Assembly: GCA_052033915.1 (NCBI GenBank)
Contig: JBPOJF010000003.1
Location: 121,206 to 185,205 of the forward strand
Length of the DNA stretch: 64,000 nt
From: CALMZY01 sp052033915
Lineage (GTDB): Bacteria; Verrucomicrobiota; Kiritimatiellia; CAIQIC01; JAGNIJ01
Direction: 5' to 3'
In this document: positions 41,825 to 50,847 of the stretch, piece after piece
Layout of the letters: each line of letters starts with the position of its first letter
Position numbering within the stretch: position 1 is the stretch's first letter
Position numbers and translations under genes: made by a program
Notes under the pieces: model-generated
Databases searched by the model: none
The model's input: only the letters and a program-made list of their open reading frames with translations
What the model was told of the DNA's origin: nothing

Positions 41825-43114
41825 ATGAGCAAATCAACTGTAGCGCTTTTAAGAACCCGGCCCGCGACCGTGCTGTCGGATTACCACCGGCTGATGAATC
41901 TGGCGGGCTACCAGCAGGCCCTGCCGAAAGACTGCGAAACCGGCCTGAAGATCAACATCAGCTGGCATTTTTTCTATCCCGCGAGTTCCACCACGCCGTG
42001 GCAGTTGGACGGCGTGATCCGCGCCCTCAAGAAGGACGGGTATGATCCCGGCAAAATCCACGGCTGCCACAACCGGACCGTCGTGATCGACGCCCATCTC
42101 GGCGAGCGCGAGAACAAGCAGTTGCCGGTGATCCAGGCCCACGGCCTGAAGAATGTTCACCTCTACGAGGGCGATGAATGGATCAACGTGCGGGACGCCG
42201 TGGGCGATCTGGCCGACAAGTTCCTGTGCCTGAACCAGGTCTATCCCCAGGGCTTCATGATCCCGAAGCGGTTTATCGGCGAGAACATCATCCACCTGCC
42301 CACCGTCAAGACGCACGTGTTCACCACGACCACCGGCGCGATGAAGAATGCGTTCGGCGGGTTGCTGAACGAGAAGCGGCACTGGACCCATCCCGTGATC
42401 CACGAGACGCTCGTGGATCTGCTCATGATCCAGAAGAAAATCCACAGCGGCGTGTTCGCCGTGATGGACGGCGTGTTCGCCGGCGACGGCCCCGGGCCGC
42501 GCTGCATGATCCCCCACGTCAAGAACGTGATCCTCGCGTCGGCCGACCAGGTCGCGATCGACGCCGTGGCGGCGAAGCTGATGGGGTTTGATCCTCTGAA
42601 GGACATCAAGTTCATCCGACTCGCGCACGACCTCGGCCTCGGCTGCGGCGACCCGCGGGAGATCGAGATCGTGGGGGATGCCGACGCCGTGAACGAGCCG
42701 TGGCATTTCAACGGTCCCTTCAAGAAGATGACGTTCGCGAGCCGCATGCAGCACAAGATCTACTGGGGTCCGCTGAAGAAGCCCGTCGAGTGGTCGCTGA
42801 AAACCATCCTCGCGCCGTGGGCCTACATGGCGAGCGTGCTGTACCACGACTCCTTCTGGTATCCCACGCACCAGAAGATCATCCATGACATCCTTCACAG
42901 CGACTGGGGGCGCCTGTTCCAGAATTGGGAGAAACTCGCCCTGCCGCCGGACGACCTGACAACGCCGGGCTGGGAGAACGTCGGCGACGAGCCGGCGGAG
43001 TTGAGGAAGGAGAGCATGAAGTTCTTCCTGGAATCCTTCCGCATCCTCGGTCTGTGCATCAAGGAAGCGCCCGAATTCGCCGCGAAGAAGCGGATGAAGG
43101 CGGGCGCGCGGTAG
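41825..43114 (+). CDS. DUF362 domain protein
   Basis: The 429-residue protein starts at the ATG at 41825 with AAAGG seven bases upstream. It is a DUF362 protein: KINISWHFFYPASSTTPWQL, IIHLPTVKTHVFTTTTGAMK, NAFGGLLNEKRHWTHP and GVFAVMDGVFAGDGPGPRCM, ending in LMGFDPLKDIKFIRLAHDLG. DUF362 members often have ferredoxin-like [4Fe-4S] modules, but none of the CxxCxxC clusters is present here, so any redox role would need another protein. Function unknown. A palindromic repeat follows the gene. Confidence 0.82.
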   Translation: MSKSTVALLRTRPATVLSDYHRLMNLAGYQQALPKDCETGLKINISWHFFYPASSTTPWQLDGVIRALKKDGYDPGKIHGCHNRTVVIDAHLGERENKQLPVIQAHGLKNVHLYEGDEWINVRDAVGDLADKFLCLNQVYPQGFMIPKRFIGENIIHLPTVKTHVFTTTTGAMKNAFGGLLNEKRHWTHPVIHETLVDLLMIQKKIHSGVFAVMDGVFAGDGPGPRCMIPHVKNVILASADQVAIDAVAAKLMGFDPLKDIKFIRLAHDLGLGCGDPREIEIVGDADAVNEPWHFNGPFKKMTFASRMQHKIYWGPLKKPVEWSLKTILAPWAYMASVLYHDSFWYPTHQKIIHDILHSDWGRLFQNWEKLALPPDDLTTPGWENVGDEPAELRKESMKFFLESFRILGLCIKEAPEFAAKKRMKAGAR

Positions 43115-43153
43115 GCGGCGGGTTCCCGGACCGCCGGCCCCATCCCTCCGCCC

Positions 43154-43199
43154 TTCCAAGGCTTGGAGAAACCGCGCGGATTTTTTCCAAGGTTCGGAA
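43154..43199. repeat. TTCCAAG/CTTGGAA palindromic repeat, copy B
   Basis: TTCCAAGGCTTGGA, then GAAACCGCGCGGA, then TTTTTTCCAAGGTTCGGAA: the same two-palindrome layout as copy A at 27381-27430, but here between genes. Confidence 0.8.
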
Positions 43200-43255
43200 T
43201 GTGTCGGGTCGCGCGTCCCCGCGCGATCTCCAAGTCGCGTCTATGAAAGGGTTCA

Positions 43256-43284
43256 TTGTCAGCGCGCGGGGAATGTTTTATGAT
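43256..43284 (+). promoter_or_regulatory. promoter of the two-zinc-ribbon gene
   Basis: TTGTCA (43256-43261), exactly 17 bases and TATGAT (43279-43284); both boxes match consensus at 5 of 6. The transcript would start about 20 bases before the ATG at 43311. Confidence 0.7.
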
Positions 43285-43310
43285 CGCGTTGTCGTTTCCA
43301 CGGAGGCGTC

Positions 43311-43712
43311 ATGGAAAGCGGAAAGCCGATCGAGATCATTTGTTCGGCATGCGGCAAGGATGCCTTGTTGATCCGCAAGCCGAAGTACGACGGTTTCACC
43401 AGGGCCGGAGAGACTCTGACCTGCGCGTCGTGCGGCCACGAGTACCCGGGCGAGGACGCCGTCCCGTTCAAAGGCAAGAAGGTCGTCCAGGTTTTCTCCG
43501 ACGCCGACCGCTCCGCGAAGGTCGAGGTGTTCCGGGAGAACGAGGCGGAGCGGCTCTGCCGCCACTGCGCCAACTACGTGATCAACCCGTTCATGCAATG
43601 GTGCAGCCTGCACAAGAAGGAAGTCGAAGCCACGGATACCTGTCCGCGGTTCCAGCCCAGGCCCCCGCCGAAGGAAGAGGAAAAGAAGCCGGAACCGAAG
43701 CCAACGCTCTGA
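43311..43712 (+). CDS. small protein with two zinc-ribbon-like modules
   Basis: The 133-residue protein has Cys11-x2-Cys14 and Cys38-x2-Cys41, a clear zinc ribbon, and then Cys83-x2-Cys86 with Cys98 and Cys111, a second possible metal site (RLCRHCANYVINPFMQWC). A Pro/Glu/Lys-rich tail closes it. GGAGG is seven bases before the ATG. It has a strong promoter of its own. I recognise no family; a nucleic-acid- or protein-binding role is the simplest guess. Convergent with rnk. Confidence 0.65.
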   Translation: MESGKPIEIICSACGKDALLIRKPKYDGFTRAGETLTCASCGHEYPGEDAVPFKGKKVVQVFSDADRSAKVEVFRENEAERLCRHCANYVINPFMQWCSLHKKEVEATDTCPRFQPRPPPKEEEKKPEPKPTL

Positions 43713-43758
43713 GCCTTCGGCCCGGCCGGGCTTTGATAGGGAACGGGAAGCCGCTCAA

Positions 43759-44175
43759 CTACAGATGCATGTCGCCCGCGGCTTCAGGCTGGTACAGGAT
43801 GTCGGTGATCTGAATCCGTCTTGTCCCCGAGGGAACCGTCCACTCGATCACATCGCCCTTCTCATAGCCCAGCAGCGCTGTTCCGATGGGAGAGAATACG
43901 GACATCTTGCCTTCGCTGATGTTCGCGTCGTTCGGGAAGACCAGCGTGACCTCGGTTTCCGATCGGTCGCCGAGATCCATGAAGCGAAGCCGGGTGTTCA
44001 TGGTGACGATGTTCTTCGGGATGTCATTGGATTCCACGATCTTGGCCCTCTGAAGTTCGGCTTCGAGGGACTTGAGGTCGTTGCGATCCCGGTAATTGAA
44101 TGAGCTGGCCACGGAAAGCAGTTCGATCAGTCTTCGCCGATCATGTTCCGTCACATAGATATTTCGCTTGTTCAT
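43759..44175 (-). CDS. rnk: Rnk-like nucleoside diphosphate kinase regulator / GreA-C domain protein
   Basis: The 138-residue protein starts at the ATG at 44175 after GGAGAAGAG. The N-terminal helix pair (VTEHDRRRLIELLSVA, LKSLEAELQRAKIVESNDIP) and the C-terminal FKBP-like GreA/GreB domain (VTLVFPNDANISEGKMSVFS, PIGTALLGYEKGDVIEWTVP) match Rnk. Rnk binds RNA polymerase but, with a shortened coiled coil, does not cleave transcripts. It may compete with GreA. Single gene. Confidence 0.88.
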   Translation of the reverse strand: MNKRNIYVTEHDRRRLIELLSVASSFNYRDRNDLKSLEAELQRAKIVESNDIPKNIVTMNTRLRFMDLGDRSETEVTLVFPNDANISEGKMSVFSPIGTALLGYEKGDVIEWTVPSGTRRIQITDILYQPEAAGDMHL

Positions 44176-44359
44176 GTTCTCTTCTCCCATCAATGTCCGG
44201 CGCCCGCCGGAAGTCCTTGCCATGATCCGCGCTTTCTTTGAAAATCGTGCCACTTGAATCAAGGAGGGTCAATGGCAAAGCGCCCTTTGACGAGCTTTTT
44301 GTTGCGCGCAGCAAGCATATGCGGGTGTCCGTTTCGCGGCCGATCCGTCTGCCCGTTTC

Positions 44360-44389
44360 TTGACTCCGCCCTCCCGAAACGGCTACAAA
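44360..44389 (+). promoter_or_regulatory. HtrA gene promoter
   Basis: TTGACT (44360-44365), 18 bases and TACAAA (44384-44389), 55 bases before the start codon at 44444. Confidence 0.45.
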
Positions 44390-44443
44390 GCGGATTCGCC
44401 TTTGTGGCGGATGATTGAACGATCGGCGCGGAATTCCGTCAAA

Positions 44444-45802
44444 ATGAAAACGATGCGCATGCTCGGTGCACTCCTGATCCTGGGGATCCTGTCCGTCCCG
44501 GTGTCCCCGGCGGCGGCGAACCGCCGCACGCTGGTGGTCGAGGTCGTGGAGAAGGTCCTCCCGAGCGTCGTCAACATCGGCACCGAGAAGATGGTCAAGG
44601 TGCGTTACACCGATCCGTCCCGCCGCGTGCGCGGGGACCTGTTCGACCAGTTCTTCAGCGATTTTTTCGGGCCGCCGCGCAAGGAGGGCTACCGGAAGAG
44701 CAATTCGCTCGGGTCCGGCGTGATCATCGATCCGCGCGGCTACATCCTCACGAATTACCACGTCATCGAGCGCGCCTCGGTGATCCATGTGACGCTGTCC
44801 GATGACAGCAAGTACGAGGCGGTGTTCCTGGCGGGCGACGAGATCAGCGACCTGGCGTTGATCAAGATCGAGCCGTTGACGCCGCTGACGGCCGTGACGC
44901 TCGGCGCGGACGACGACCTGATGCTGGGCGAGACCGTGATTGTGCTCGGGAACCCGTTCGGCCTCTCGCAGACGGTGACCGTGGGCGTGCTGTCGGCCAA
45001 GAACCGCGAAGCGCGCTACGAGGGCGAAGTGCTCTACCGCGATATCCTCCAGACCGATGCGGCGGTGAACCCCGGAAGTTCCGGCGGGCCGCTTCTGAAT
45101 ATCGACGGCGAGGTCATCGGCATCAACGTGGCGATTTACCGGGAGGCCCAGAACATCGGGTTCGCCGTGCCGATCACGCGGGTCAAGGCGTTGCTGGCGC
45201 ACTGGATGACGCCGCGAATCATCAGTAAGGCATGGCCCGGCTTCGATGCGCAGGACAGTAACGGCGTCCTGTCGGTGGCCCGCGTGGACGCCGGCCTCGT
45301 CGGCGGGGACCTGAAGACCGGCGACGTCATCCGGACCGTGGGCGGGCAGGGCGTGTCCGACCTGTATGACCTCAGCCGCGCGCTGCTCGACTACAAGGTG
45401 GGCAGTCTCATTCCCCTGGGCATCGAGCGCAACGGCGCAACGGCCTCCGTCACGGCCGTGATGGCCGAATTGCCCAAGCCGTCCGGGGAAATGCTGGCCG
45501 GGAGCTTGTTGGGCTTGGAATTCGCGGGCCGCGAAGATACGGTAACGACGGGTTACGGCATCAGCAAGGGCTTGCCCATCGCGAAGGTGGCGGAGGGCGG
45601 CCTCGCGTCCAGGGTGGGATTGCGGCCGGGCCTGCTGGTGACGAAGATCAACGATTACGAGATCGCGTCCCTGGACGACGTCGGGCTCGCGCTGGAGAAC
45701 GCGCGATCCGGCGAGACCGTGACGCTCGGCATCCTGGCGATCGAGGAAACGGGCTTGTTTGTCGTTGCGCAGAGTTCCTCCGTACAGATGAAGTTGGACT
45801 GA
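44444..45802 (+). CDS. HtrA/Deg-family periplasmic serine protease
   Basis: The 452-residue protein starts at the ATG at 44444 with a signal peptide (RMLGALLILGILSVPVSPAA). The catalytic triad is visible: His in YILTNYHVIE, Asp in GDEISDLALIKI, Ser in NPGSSGGPLLN. Two PDZ domains follow: about 275-350 (LKTGDVIRTVGGQGVSDLYD) and about 370-450 (GLASRVGLRPGLLVTKINDY). DegP-like enzymes degrade misfolded envelope proteins. The ABC gene follows three bases after its stop, so it may be part of that envelope operon. Confidence 0.92.
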   Translation: MKTMRMLGALLILGILSVPVSPAAANRRTLVVEVVEKVLPSVVNIGTEKMVKVRYTDPSRRVRGDLFDQFFSDFFGPPRKEGYRKSNSLGSGVIIDPRGYILTNYHVIERASVIHVTLSDDSKYEAVFLAGDEISDLALIKIEPLTPLTAVTLGADDDLMLGETVIVLGNPFGLSQTVTVGVLSAKNREARYEGEVLYRDILQTDAAVNPGSSGGPLLNIDGEVIGINVAIYREAQNIGFAVPITRVKALLAHWMTPRIISKAWPGFDAQDSNGVLSVARVDAGLVGGDLKTGDVIRTVGGQGVSDLYDLSRALLDYKVGSLIPLGIERNGATASVTAVMAELPKPSGEMLAGSLLGLEFAGREDTVTTGYGISKGLPIAKVAEGGLASRVGLRPGLLVTKINDYEIASLDDVGLALENARSGETVTLGILAIEETGLFVVAQSSSVQMKLD

Positions 45803-45805
45803 GGC

Positions 45806-46753
45806 ATGATCAAGGTTTCCCATTTGACGAGGCAGTTTCCCGGCTGTACGGCCGTGGACGATGTCTCGTTCGAGGTCGGCCGCGGAGAAATCGTCGGGTT
45901 TCTCGGCCCCAACGGCGCCGGGAAGACCACGACCATGCGCATTCTCGCGTGCTATCTCCCGGCGACCGGCGGCGCCGTCAGCGTCGCGGGGTATGACGTG
46001 TTCCGGGAGTCGATCGAGGTGCGCAAGCGGATCGGCTACATGCCCGAAAACGTGCCGCTGTATCCCGAGATGCGGGTGGACGAGTACCTCAATTACCGCG
46101 CGCAACTGAAGGGGGTGCCCTCCAGGAAGCAGCGGAAACGAGTGGCCGAGGTCAAGGACCTGTGCGGTCTCAAGGAGGTCGAACGCCGGATCATCGGCCA
46201 GCTTTCGAAGGGCTTCCGCCAGCGCGTCGGTCTCGCGGAGAGCCTGGTGAACGATCCCGATCTCCTGATTCTGGATGAGCCGACGATCGGCCTCGATCCG
46301 AACCAGATCCGGCAGGTTCGGGAACTGATCAAGGGCCTGGCCTCGCGCCACACGATCCTGATTTCCACCCATATCCTGCCCGAGGTGGAGATGACCTGCC
46401 AGCGGGTGCTGATCATTCATCGCGGCAGGATCGTGGCCTCCGACACGACGGAGCAACTGCGAAACAGAATGCTGGGCGGCGCGCGGATCGCGGTCGAAAT
46501 TCGGGGCCCGCGGGATGAAATCCTCCGGCAACTGCAGTCCCTGTCCGGCGCGCAGCGGGTCGCGGTTTCGGGCGAAGGGGAGTGGGGGTGCTACACGCTG
46601 GAATGCGCGAAGGAAGCCGACCTGCGCACGGAGATTTTCGGCATGGCCGGGGCCCGCGGGTGGGCCTTGCGCGAGCTTCGCCTGGAGAAAAAGAGCCTGG
46701 AGGAAATCTTTGCCAGTCTGACGCGCGGCAACCTGGAGGGCGAGACGCCGTGA
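45806..46753 (+). CDS. ABC-2 transporter ATP-binding protein (GldA-like)
   Basis: The 315-residue ATPase has Walker A GFLGPNGAGKTTTMRIL, a signature motif LSKGFRQRVGLAESLV and Walker B DLLILDEPTIGLDP. It resembles the GldA/NosF group. The C-terminal 80 residues form a regulatory tail. Its last bases overlap the permease start (GTGA). With the next two genes it makes a GldA-GldF-GldG-like set; in Bacteroidetes these serve gliding, but similar sets occur in non-gliding bacteria, where the substrate is unknown. Confidence 0.92.
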   Translation: MIKVSHLTRQFPGCTAVDDVSFEVGRGEIVGFLGPNGAGKTTTMRILACYLPATGGAVSVAGYDVFRESIEVRKRIGYMPENVPLYPEMRVDEYLNYRAQLKGVPSRKQRKRVAEVKDLCGLKEVERRIIGQLSKGFRQRVGLAESLVNDPDLLILDEPTIGLDPNQIRQVRELIKGLASRHTILISTHILPEVEMTCQRVLIIHRGRIVASDTTEQLRNRMLGGARIAVEIRGPRDEILRQLQSLSGAQRVAVSGEGEWGCYTLECAKEADLRTEIFGMAGARGWALRELRLEKKSLEEIFASLTRGNLEGETP

Positions 46754-47496
46754 GAACCTTCTTCACCTTGTGGAAAAAGGAATTGTCGTCCTATTTCCTC
46801 TCTCCGATCGCCTACGTCGTGATGATGTTCTTCCTCGTGGTTATGGGCGTCAGCTTCAGCCTGCTGGTCAGCGTCATGGCCTCGGGTCCGTCCGGCGTGA
46901 CGATCATGAAGGAACTGTTCAGCTCCATCTTCTTCTGGATCGCGATGCTGATCGTCGTGCCCGTCCTGACCATGCGGCTCTTCGCCGAGGAAAAGCGGTC
47001 GGGCACGATCGAAACGCTGATGACCGCCCCGGTCACGGACGCTGCCGTGGTCCTGGCGAAGTACGCCGGCGCGATGACGTTCTTCGTGATTCTGTGGCTG
47101 CCGACCGTTTCCTACGCGTACATCCTCAAGGCGTTCAGTCCGCTGACGGCGCCGGTGGATCTCGGGCCGATGCTCGGCGGGTACCTGGGCGCGTTCCTGG
47201 TCGGCGCCATGTACATCTCCGTCGGGCTGTTCTGCTCGTCGGTGACCAAAAACCAGATCGTCTCCGCGATCATGTGTTTCGCGCTGATCTGCGTGGCGTT
47301 CTTCGCGGGGTTCATGCCGTACATCGCCCGCAGCGACGCGCTTCGCCGCTTCGGCGGTTACATCTCGTCGATCTCCCACATGCTGGATTTTTCGCGCGGC
47401 GCGGTGGATTCGCGGCCGGTGGTCCTCGCGCTGACGGTCAGCGCGCTGATGCTGTTCGCGACCGTCAAGGTCCTTGAATCGAGGAAGTGGAAGTAA
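46750..47496 (+). CDS. ABC-2 permease (GldF-like)
   Basis: The 248-residue membrane protein starts at GTG 46750, overlapping the ATPase stop. It has six membrane helices; the hallmark MRLFAEEKRSGTIETLMTAP is the coupling helix typical of ABC-2/GldF permeases, and YISSISHMLDFSRGAVDSRP ends the periplasmic loop. It pairs with the ATPase before it and the GldG-like protein two bases after. Confidence 0.9.
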   Translation: MRTFFTLWKKELSSYFLSPIAYVVMMFFLVVMGVSFSLLVSVMASGPSGVTIMKELFSSIFFWIAMLIVVPVLTMRLFAEEKRSGTIETLMTAPVTDAAVVLAKYAGAMTFFVILWLPTVSYAYILKAFSPLTAPVDLGPMLGGYLGAFLVGAMYISVGLFCSSVTKNQIVSAIMCFALICVAFFAGFMPYIARSDALRRFGGYISSISHMLDFSRGAVDSRPVVLALTVSALMLFATVKVLESRKWK

Positions 47497-47498
47497 CG

Positions 47499-48980
47499 AT
47501 GAACGGCGGTCCTGACAACGGCGGTCCGGTGAAGGGCTGGGGAAAACGGAAGTTCGCGATCAGCGTCAACACGCTGATCGCGCTGGGACTCGCCGCCCTT
47601 CTGGTCCTCATGATCAACTACCTGTCCTCCCGGCATCACATCCGCCTGGATTGGAGCCGGGCGCGCTACTACAGCCTGTCGGACAAGACCCTGGGCCTGT
47701 TGTCCGGCCTCACGAACCGGATCGACGTGATCGTCTTCTTCCAACCGGGCCACGAGGTGTACGAGGACATCCACAATCTCCTGAAGGAATACGAGTATGC
47801 CGCGCCGATGCTGCGCGTAGAGTGGGTGGACCCCGATCGCGATCTCGCGCGGACCGAGGAACTGATGCGGAAGTACCAGGTGGACCAGGCCAACGTGGTG
47901 GTGTTCAATGCCGCCGGCCGCAACAAGTACGTGACGGCGCGCGACCTGGCCGAGTACGACTACACGCCCGTCCAGTTCGGCCGGCCGCCGGAGCGCATCC
48001 TGTTCAAGGGCGAGCAGTCCTTCTCCTCGGCGATCCAATCCATCACCGAGGCGCGGCGGCCCGTCGTGTACTTCCTACAGGGACACGGCGAGCGGGATGT
48101 CGACAGTTTCAACCGGTCCGCCGGTTATTCGTCGCTCTCCCGGGAGATCCAGAGGGACAACGCCGAAGTTCGCAAGCTGACGCTCGGCGAGGCGCAGGCG
48201 ATTCCGGCGGATTGCGACGCGCTGGTCATCGCCGGGCCCGAGAAACGGATCTCCGAACAGGAACTCAATCTGATCCGCGACTATCTCCGGCAGAAGGGCC
48301 GCCTCCTCGTCATGCTCGATGCCATGACGAAGACGGGATTGGAGCCGCTGATGGAGGAATGGGGCGTCCGCCTGGCCGACGATGTCGTCGTGGATGCCAC
48401 GCGCACGTTGAGCGGCCGGGAACTCTTCATCACCAAGTATGAGCCGCACCCGATCACCGGGAAACTGAAGAACGAAACATCCATTCTCTATCTGCCGCGG
48501 TCGGTCGAGCCGATCCTGAGCGCGGAGGAGGCCGGCGGCGCGCCAGACAAGCCCCGCGTCATGCCCCTGGCGGCCTCGTCGGAAGCCGGTTGGGCGGAGT
48601 CGGACCTGACGCAGAACCCGATGAAGTTCGATGCCGGTGCGGATCGGCCGGGACCGGTGACCGTGGCCGTGGCGGCGGAACGCGGGCCCGTGCCGGGCAT
48701 CGACGTGCAGATCCGACCGACGCGCGTTGTCGTGTTCGGCGACTCGGATTTTGCCTCGAACGCGGCGCTGACCGGCGGGAACACGGACTTCTTCCTGAGC
48801 GCGCTGAACTGGCTCCTGGAGCGCTCGGATCTGATGGCGATCGCCCCGAAGCCGGTCGAGCAGAACCGTCTCACCCTGACCGAGGTCCAGTTGAGGATGC
48901 TTCACTGGCTTGCGGTGGTGGTCCTGCCGTTGCTGGTGGCGATGGGGGGCGTGGGGGTCTGGCTGCGGCGGAGGTTCTGA
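47499..48980 (+). CDS. GldG-like ABC transporter auxiliary protein
   Basis: The 493-residue protein has a membrane helix near each end (NTLIALGLAALLVLMINYLS; WLAVVVLPLLVAMGGVGVWL) and a large domain in between. RARYYSLSDKTLGLLSGLTN and RPVVYFLQGHGERDVDSFNR are signatures of the GldG/DUF4350-like family, and the fold resembles ThuA/GATase. It probably works with the ABC-2 permease at the periplasmic face. Start ATG 47499; a GTG 12 bases upstream is the only alternative. Confidence 0.85.
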   Translation: MNGGPDNGGPVKGWGKRKFAISVNTLIALGLAALLVLMINYLSSRHHIRLDWSRARYYSLSDKTLGLLSGLTNRIDVIVFFQPGHEVYEDIHNLLKEYEYAAPMLRVEWVDPDRDLARTEELMRKYQVDQANVVVFNAAGRNKYVTARDLAEYDYTPVQFGRPPERILFKGEQSFSSAIQSITEARRPVVYFLQGHGERDVDSFNRSAGYSSLSREIQRDNAEVRKLTLGEAQAIPADCDALVIAGPEKRISEQELNLIRDYLRQKGRLLVMLDAMTKTGLEPLMEEWGVRLADDVVVDATRTLSGRELFITKYEPHPITGKLKNETSILYLPRSVEPILSAEEAGGAPDKPRVMPLAASSEAGWAESDLTQNPMKFDAGADRPGPVTVAVAAERGPVPGIDVQIRPTRVVVFGDSDFASNAALTGGNTDFFLSALNWLLERSDLMAIAPKPVEQNRLTLTEVQLRMLHWLAVVVLPLLVAMGGVGVWLRRRF

Positions 48981-48987
48981 TTCGGCG

Positions 48988-50847
48988 ATGAAGTTCCGCA
49001 CCACTCTATATCTTTTTATCGCGGTGCTCCTTCTGGGAGGGTTCATCTGGTTTGTCGACCGGAGAATCGCCTCGACGCGCGAACGCGAAGAACAGGCGCG
49101 CAAGGCGATGCGAATCGCCGCCGACCGGGTGTCGTACGTCCAGGTGGAAACCACCAACTTCGTCGTGGAGTGCGCCGAGGAGGACGGCAAGTGGATGCTC
49201 GTCCGGCCGGTTTGGGACCGCGCCGACGAGGCGGCGGTCGACCGCATGCTGTCCGGCCTGCAGAACCTCTCGCGCGGCGAGGTCATCACCGCGGCGGAGC
49301 GGAAGGCCCGTAATCTGGGCCTGGCCGACTATGGGTTCGACACGCCCCGGGTGAAGATCACGCTGGGCGACCATCTGAGGCGCCGCAGCATCCTCGTCGG
49401 CCGGACCGCGCTGCTGGGCGGCTCGGTGTACATCAAGGACGAGAGCCTGGACGACGTGATTGCGACGGATACGAACCTTCTCCAGTTCATTCCGCAATCG
49501 CCCTCCGACCTGCGCGACCGGGTCCTGTTTCACGGCGCGCGCGAACAGGTTCAGCGCCTGGAAATCCGCGACGGAAGCGGCTTCTTCCAGTTGGCGAAGG
49601 GCGACCAGGGCCAATGGCTTCTGCAACAGCCGATTTCGGCCCGTGCGGCGCCTTTGGTCGTCCAGATGATTCTCAACGAGTTGTTCGATCTGCGCATCGA
49701 GCAGTTCGTCGCGGAGTCCAAGGCGGACCTTTTTGCGTACGGGCTGGACGATGCCGCCGTCAAGGTCAGCGTCGCTTCCGGCGGCAAGGACGGTGTCACG
49801 GATTTGTGGCTGGGCAGTGCGGTCGCGACCAACAAGGACCTGGTGTACGCGTGGGTCAAGGGGAGCGATTCGATCTGCGCGGTGCGCACCGGCATCCTCG
49901 CGCGGCTCGCCGTGAAGACGGATGATCTTCGCGACCGGCGCCTGACATCCCTTTCGATCTACGACATTTCGTACGTCCGCCTGGAGGAAGGCGAGAACGC
50001 CCTCGAACTGCGCAAGGACGGCGACACGTGGAGCGTCGTCGAGCCGAAACCGTGGAAGGCGGACTCCCGCCGCGTGAAGGATCTTCTCTCGGCGTGGATC
50101 GGCGCGGGCATCGAGACGTTTGTCGCCGCGCCCGCAACCAATATGAGCCAGTTGGGCCTCGCGCCGGCGGCCCGGACGCTCAAGTTCGCGCGCCGCCCGC
50201 CGTCTGCCGAAGGCGCGGAGGCGGCTCCGGCGCCCGCCGGCGATGAACTGACGGTGCAGGTCAGCGGACTGAAGCGTGAACTCGGACGCATTCTGGTCCG
50301 GGTCGAACAGGACAACGCGCTGTACGAGATCATCGCGGACGCCTTGAAAGACGTCTCGATCAATCCGCTGTTCTACCGGGACCGGGAAGTGCTGGACCTC
50401 GATTCGGAGGATGTGTTGAAGATCACGCTGACGCAGGGGGGTCGCGAGTTCTCCATCGCGCGCGGCGCGTCCGGGGAGTTTCAGGCGGTCGGGGGCGGTG
50501 AGGGAGAACTCGACAAGGAGGCCGTCGCGGATCTCCTGATGACCGCCTGCCATCTCGTGGTTTCCGAGTTCGTGGAGGATGCGCCCGGGAAACTGCCCGG
50601 TTACGGATTGAACGAGCCGCGCGCCGTGCTGGCCCTGGGGCTCAAAGGGGAAGCGGGGCTGGGCAAGGCCATTCTCTTCGGCAACGACGCCGGCAGCCGG
50701 GGCGTGTACGCGATGCTTCGCGGGCAGGATGGCGTGTTCGTTCTGTCGAACAGCGTGAAGGAAAAACTGCTGCAGGATTGGGTCGCGGCCCCGTCTCAAT
50801 CCCGGGAGGCTCCGGTAGATGTCAGCACCAACCAGCCGGCGCCGTAA
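48988..50847 (+). CDS. DUF4340 protein, membrane-anchored
   Basis: The 619-residue protein starts at the ATG at 48988 with one membrane helix (TLYLFIAVLLLGGFIWFVDR). The remainder repeats a DUF4340 module roughly three times: GLADYGFDTPRVKITLGDHL, DLFAYGLDDAAVKVSVASGG and KLPGYGLNEPRAVLALGLKG, each followed by a beta-hairpin ending in a 'Y/F-x-L' line. DUF4340 genes nearly always follow GldG-like genes, so a shared complex is likely. The function is unknown. Confidence 0.85.
   Translation: MKFRTTLYLFIAVLLLGGFIWFVDRRIASTREREEQARKAMRIAADRVSYVQVETTNFVVECAEEDGKWMLVRPVWDRADEAAVDRMLSGLQNLSRGEVITAAERKARNLGLADYGFDTPRVKITLGDHLRRRSILVGRTALLGGSVYIKDESLDDVIATDTNLLQFIPQSPSDLRDRVLFHGAREQVQRLEIRDGSGFFQLAKGDQGQWLLQQPISARAAPLVVQMILNELFDLRIEQFVAESKADLFAYGLDDAAVKVSVASGGKDGVTDLWLGSAVATNKDLVYAWVKGSDSICAVRTGILARLAVKTDDLRDRRLTSLSIYDISYVRLEEGENALELRKDGDTWSVVEPKPWKADSRRVKDLLSAWIGAGIETFVAAPATNMSQLGLAPAARTLKFARRPPSAEGAEAAPAPAGDELTVQVSGLKRELGRILVRVEQDNALYEIIADALKDVSINPLFYRDREVLDLDSEDVLKITLTQGGREFSIARGASGEFQAVGGGEGELDKEAVADLLMTACHLVVSEFVEDAPGKLPGYGLNEPRAVLALGLKGEAGLGKAILFGNDAGSRGVYAMLRGQDGVFVLSNSVKEKLLQDWVAAPSQSREAPVDVSTNQPAP

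Noticed and set aside
41825..43114. DUF362 protein as an iron-sulfur ferredoxin-type enzyme
   Set aside because: No CxxCxxC clusters are present in this copy.
43720..43731. GCCCGGCCGGGC as a terminator between the zinc-ribbon gene and rnk
   Set aside because: Palindrome without a loop and with only three Ts following.
44141..46531. Long minus-strand open frame opposite the HtrA and ABC genes
   Set aside because: Antisense shadow of genes with clear catalytic motifs.
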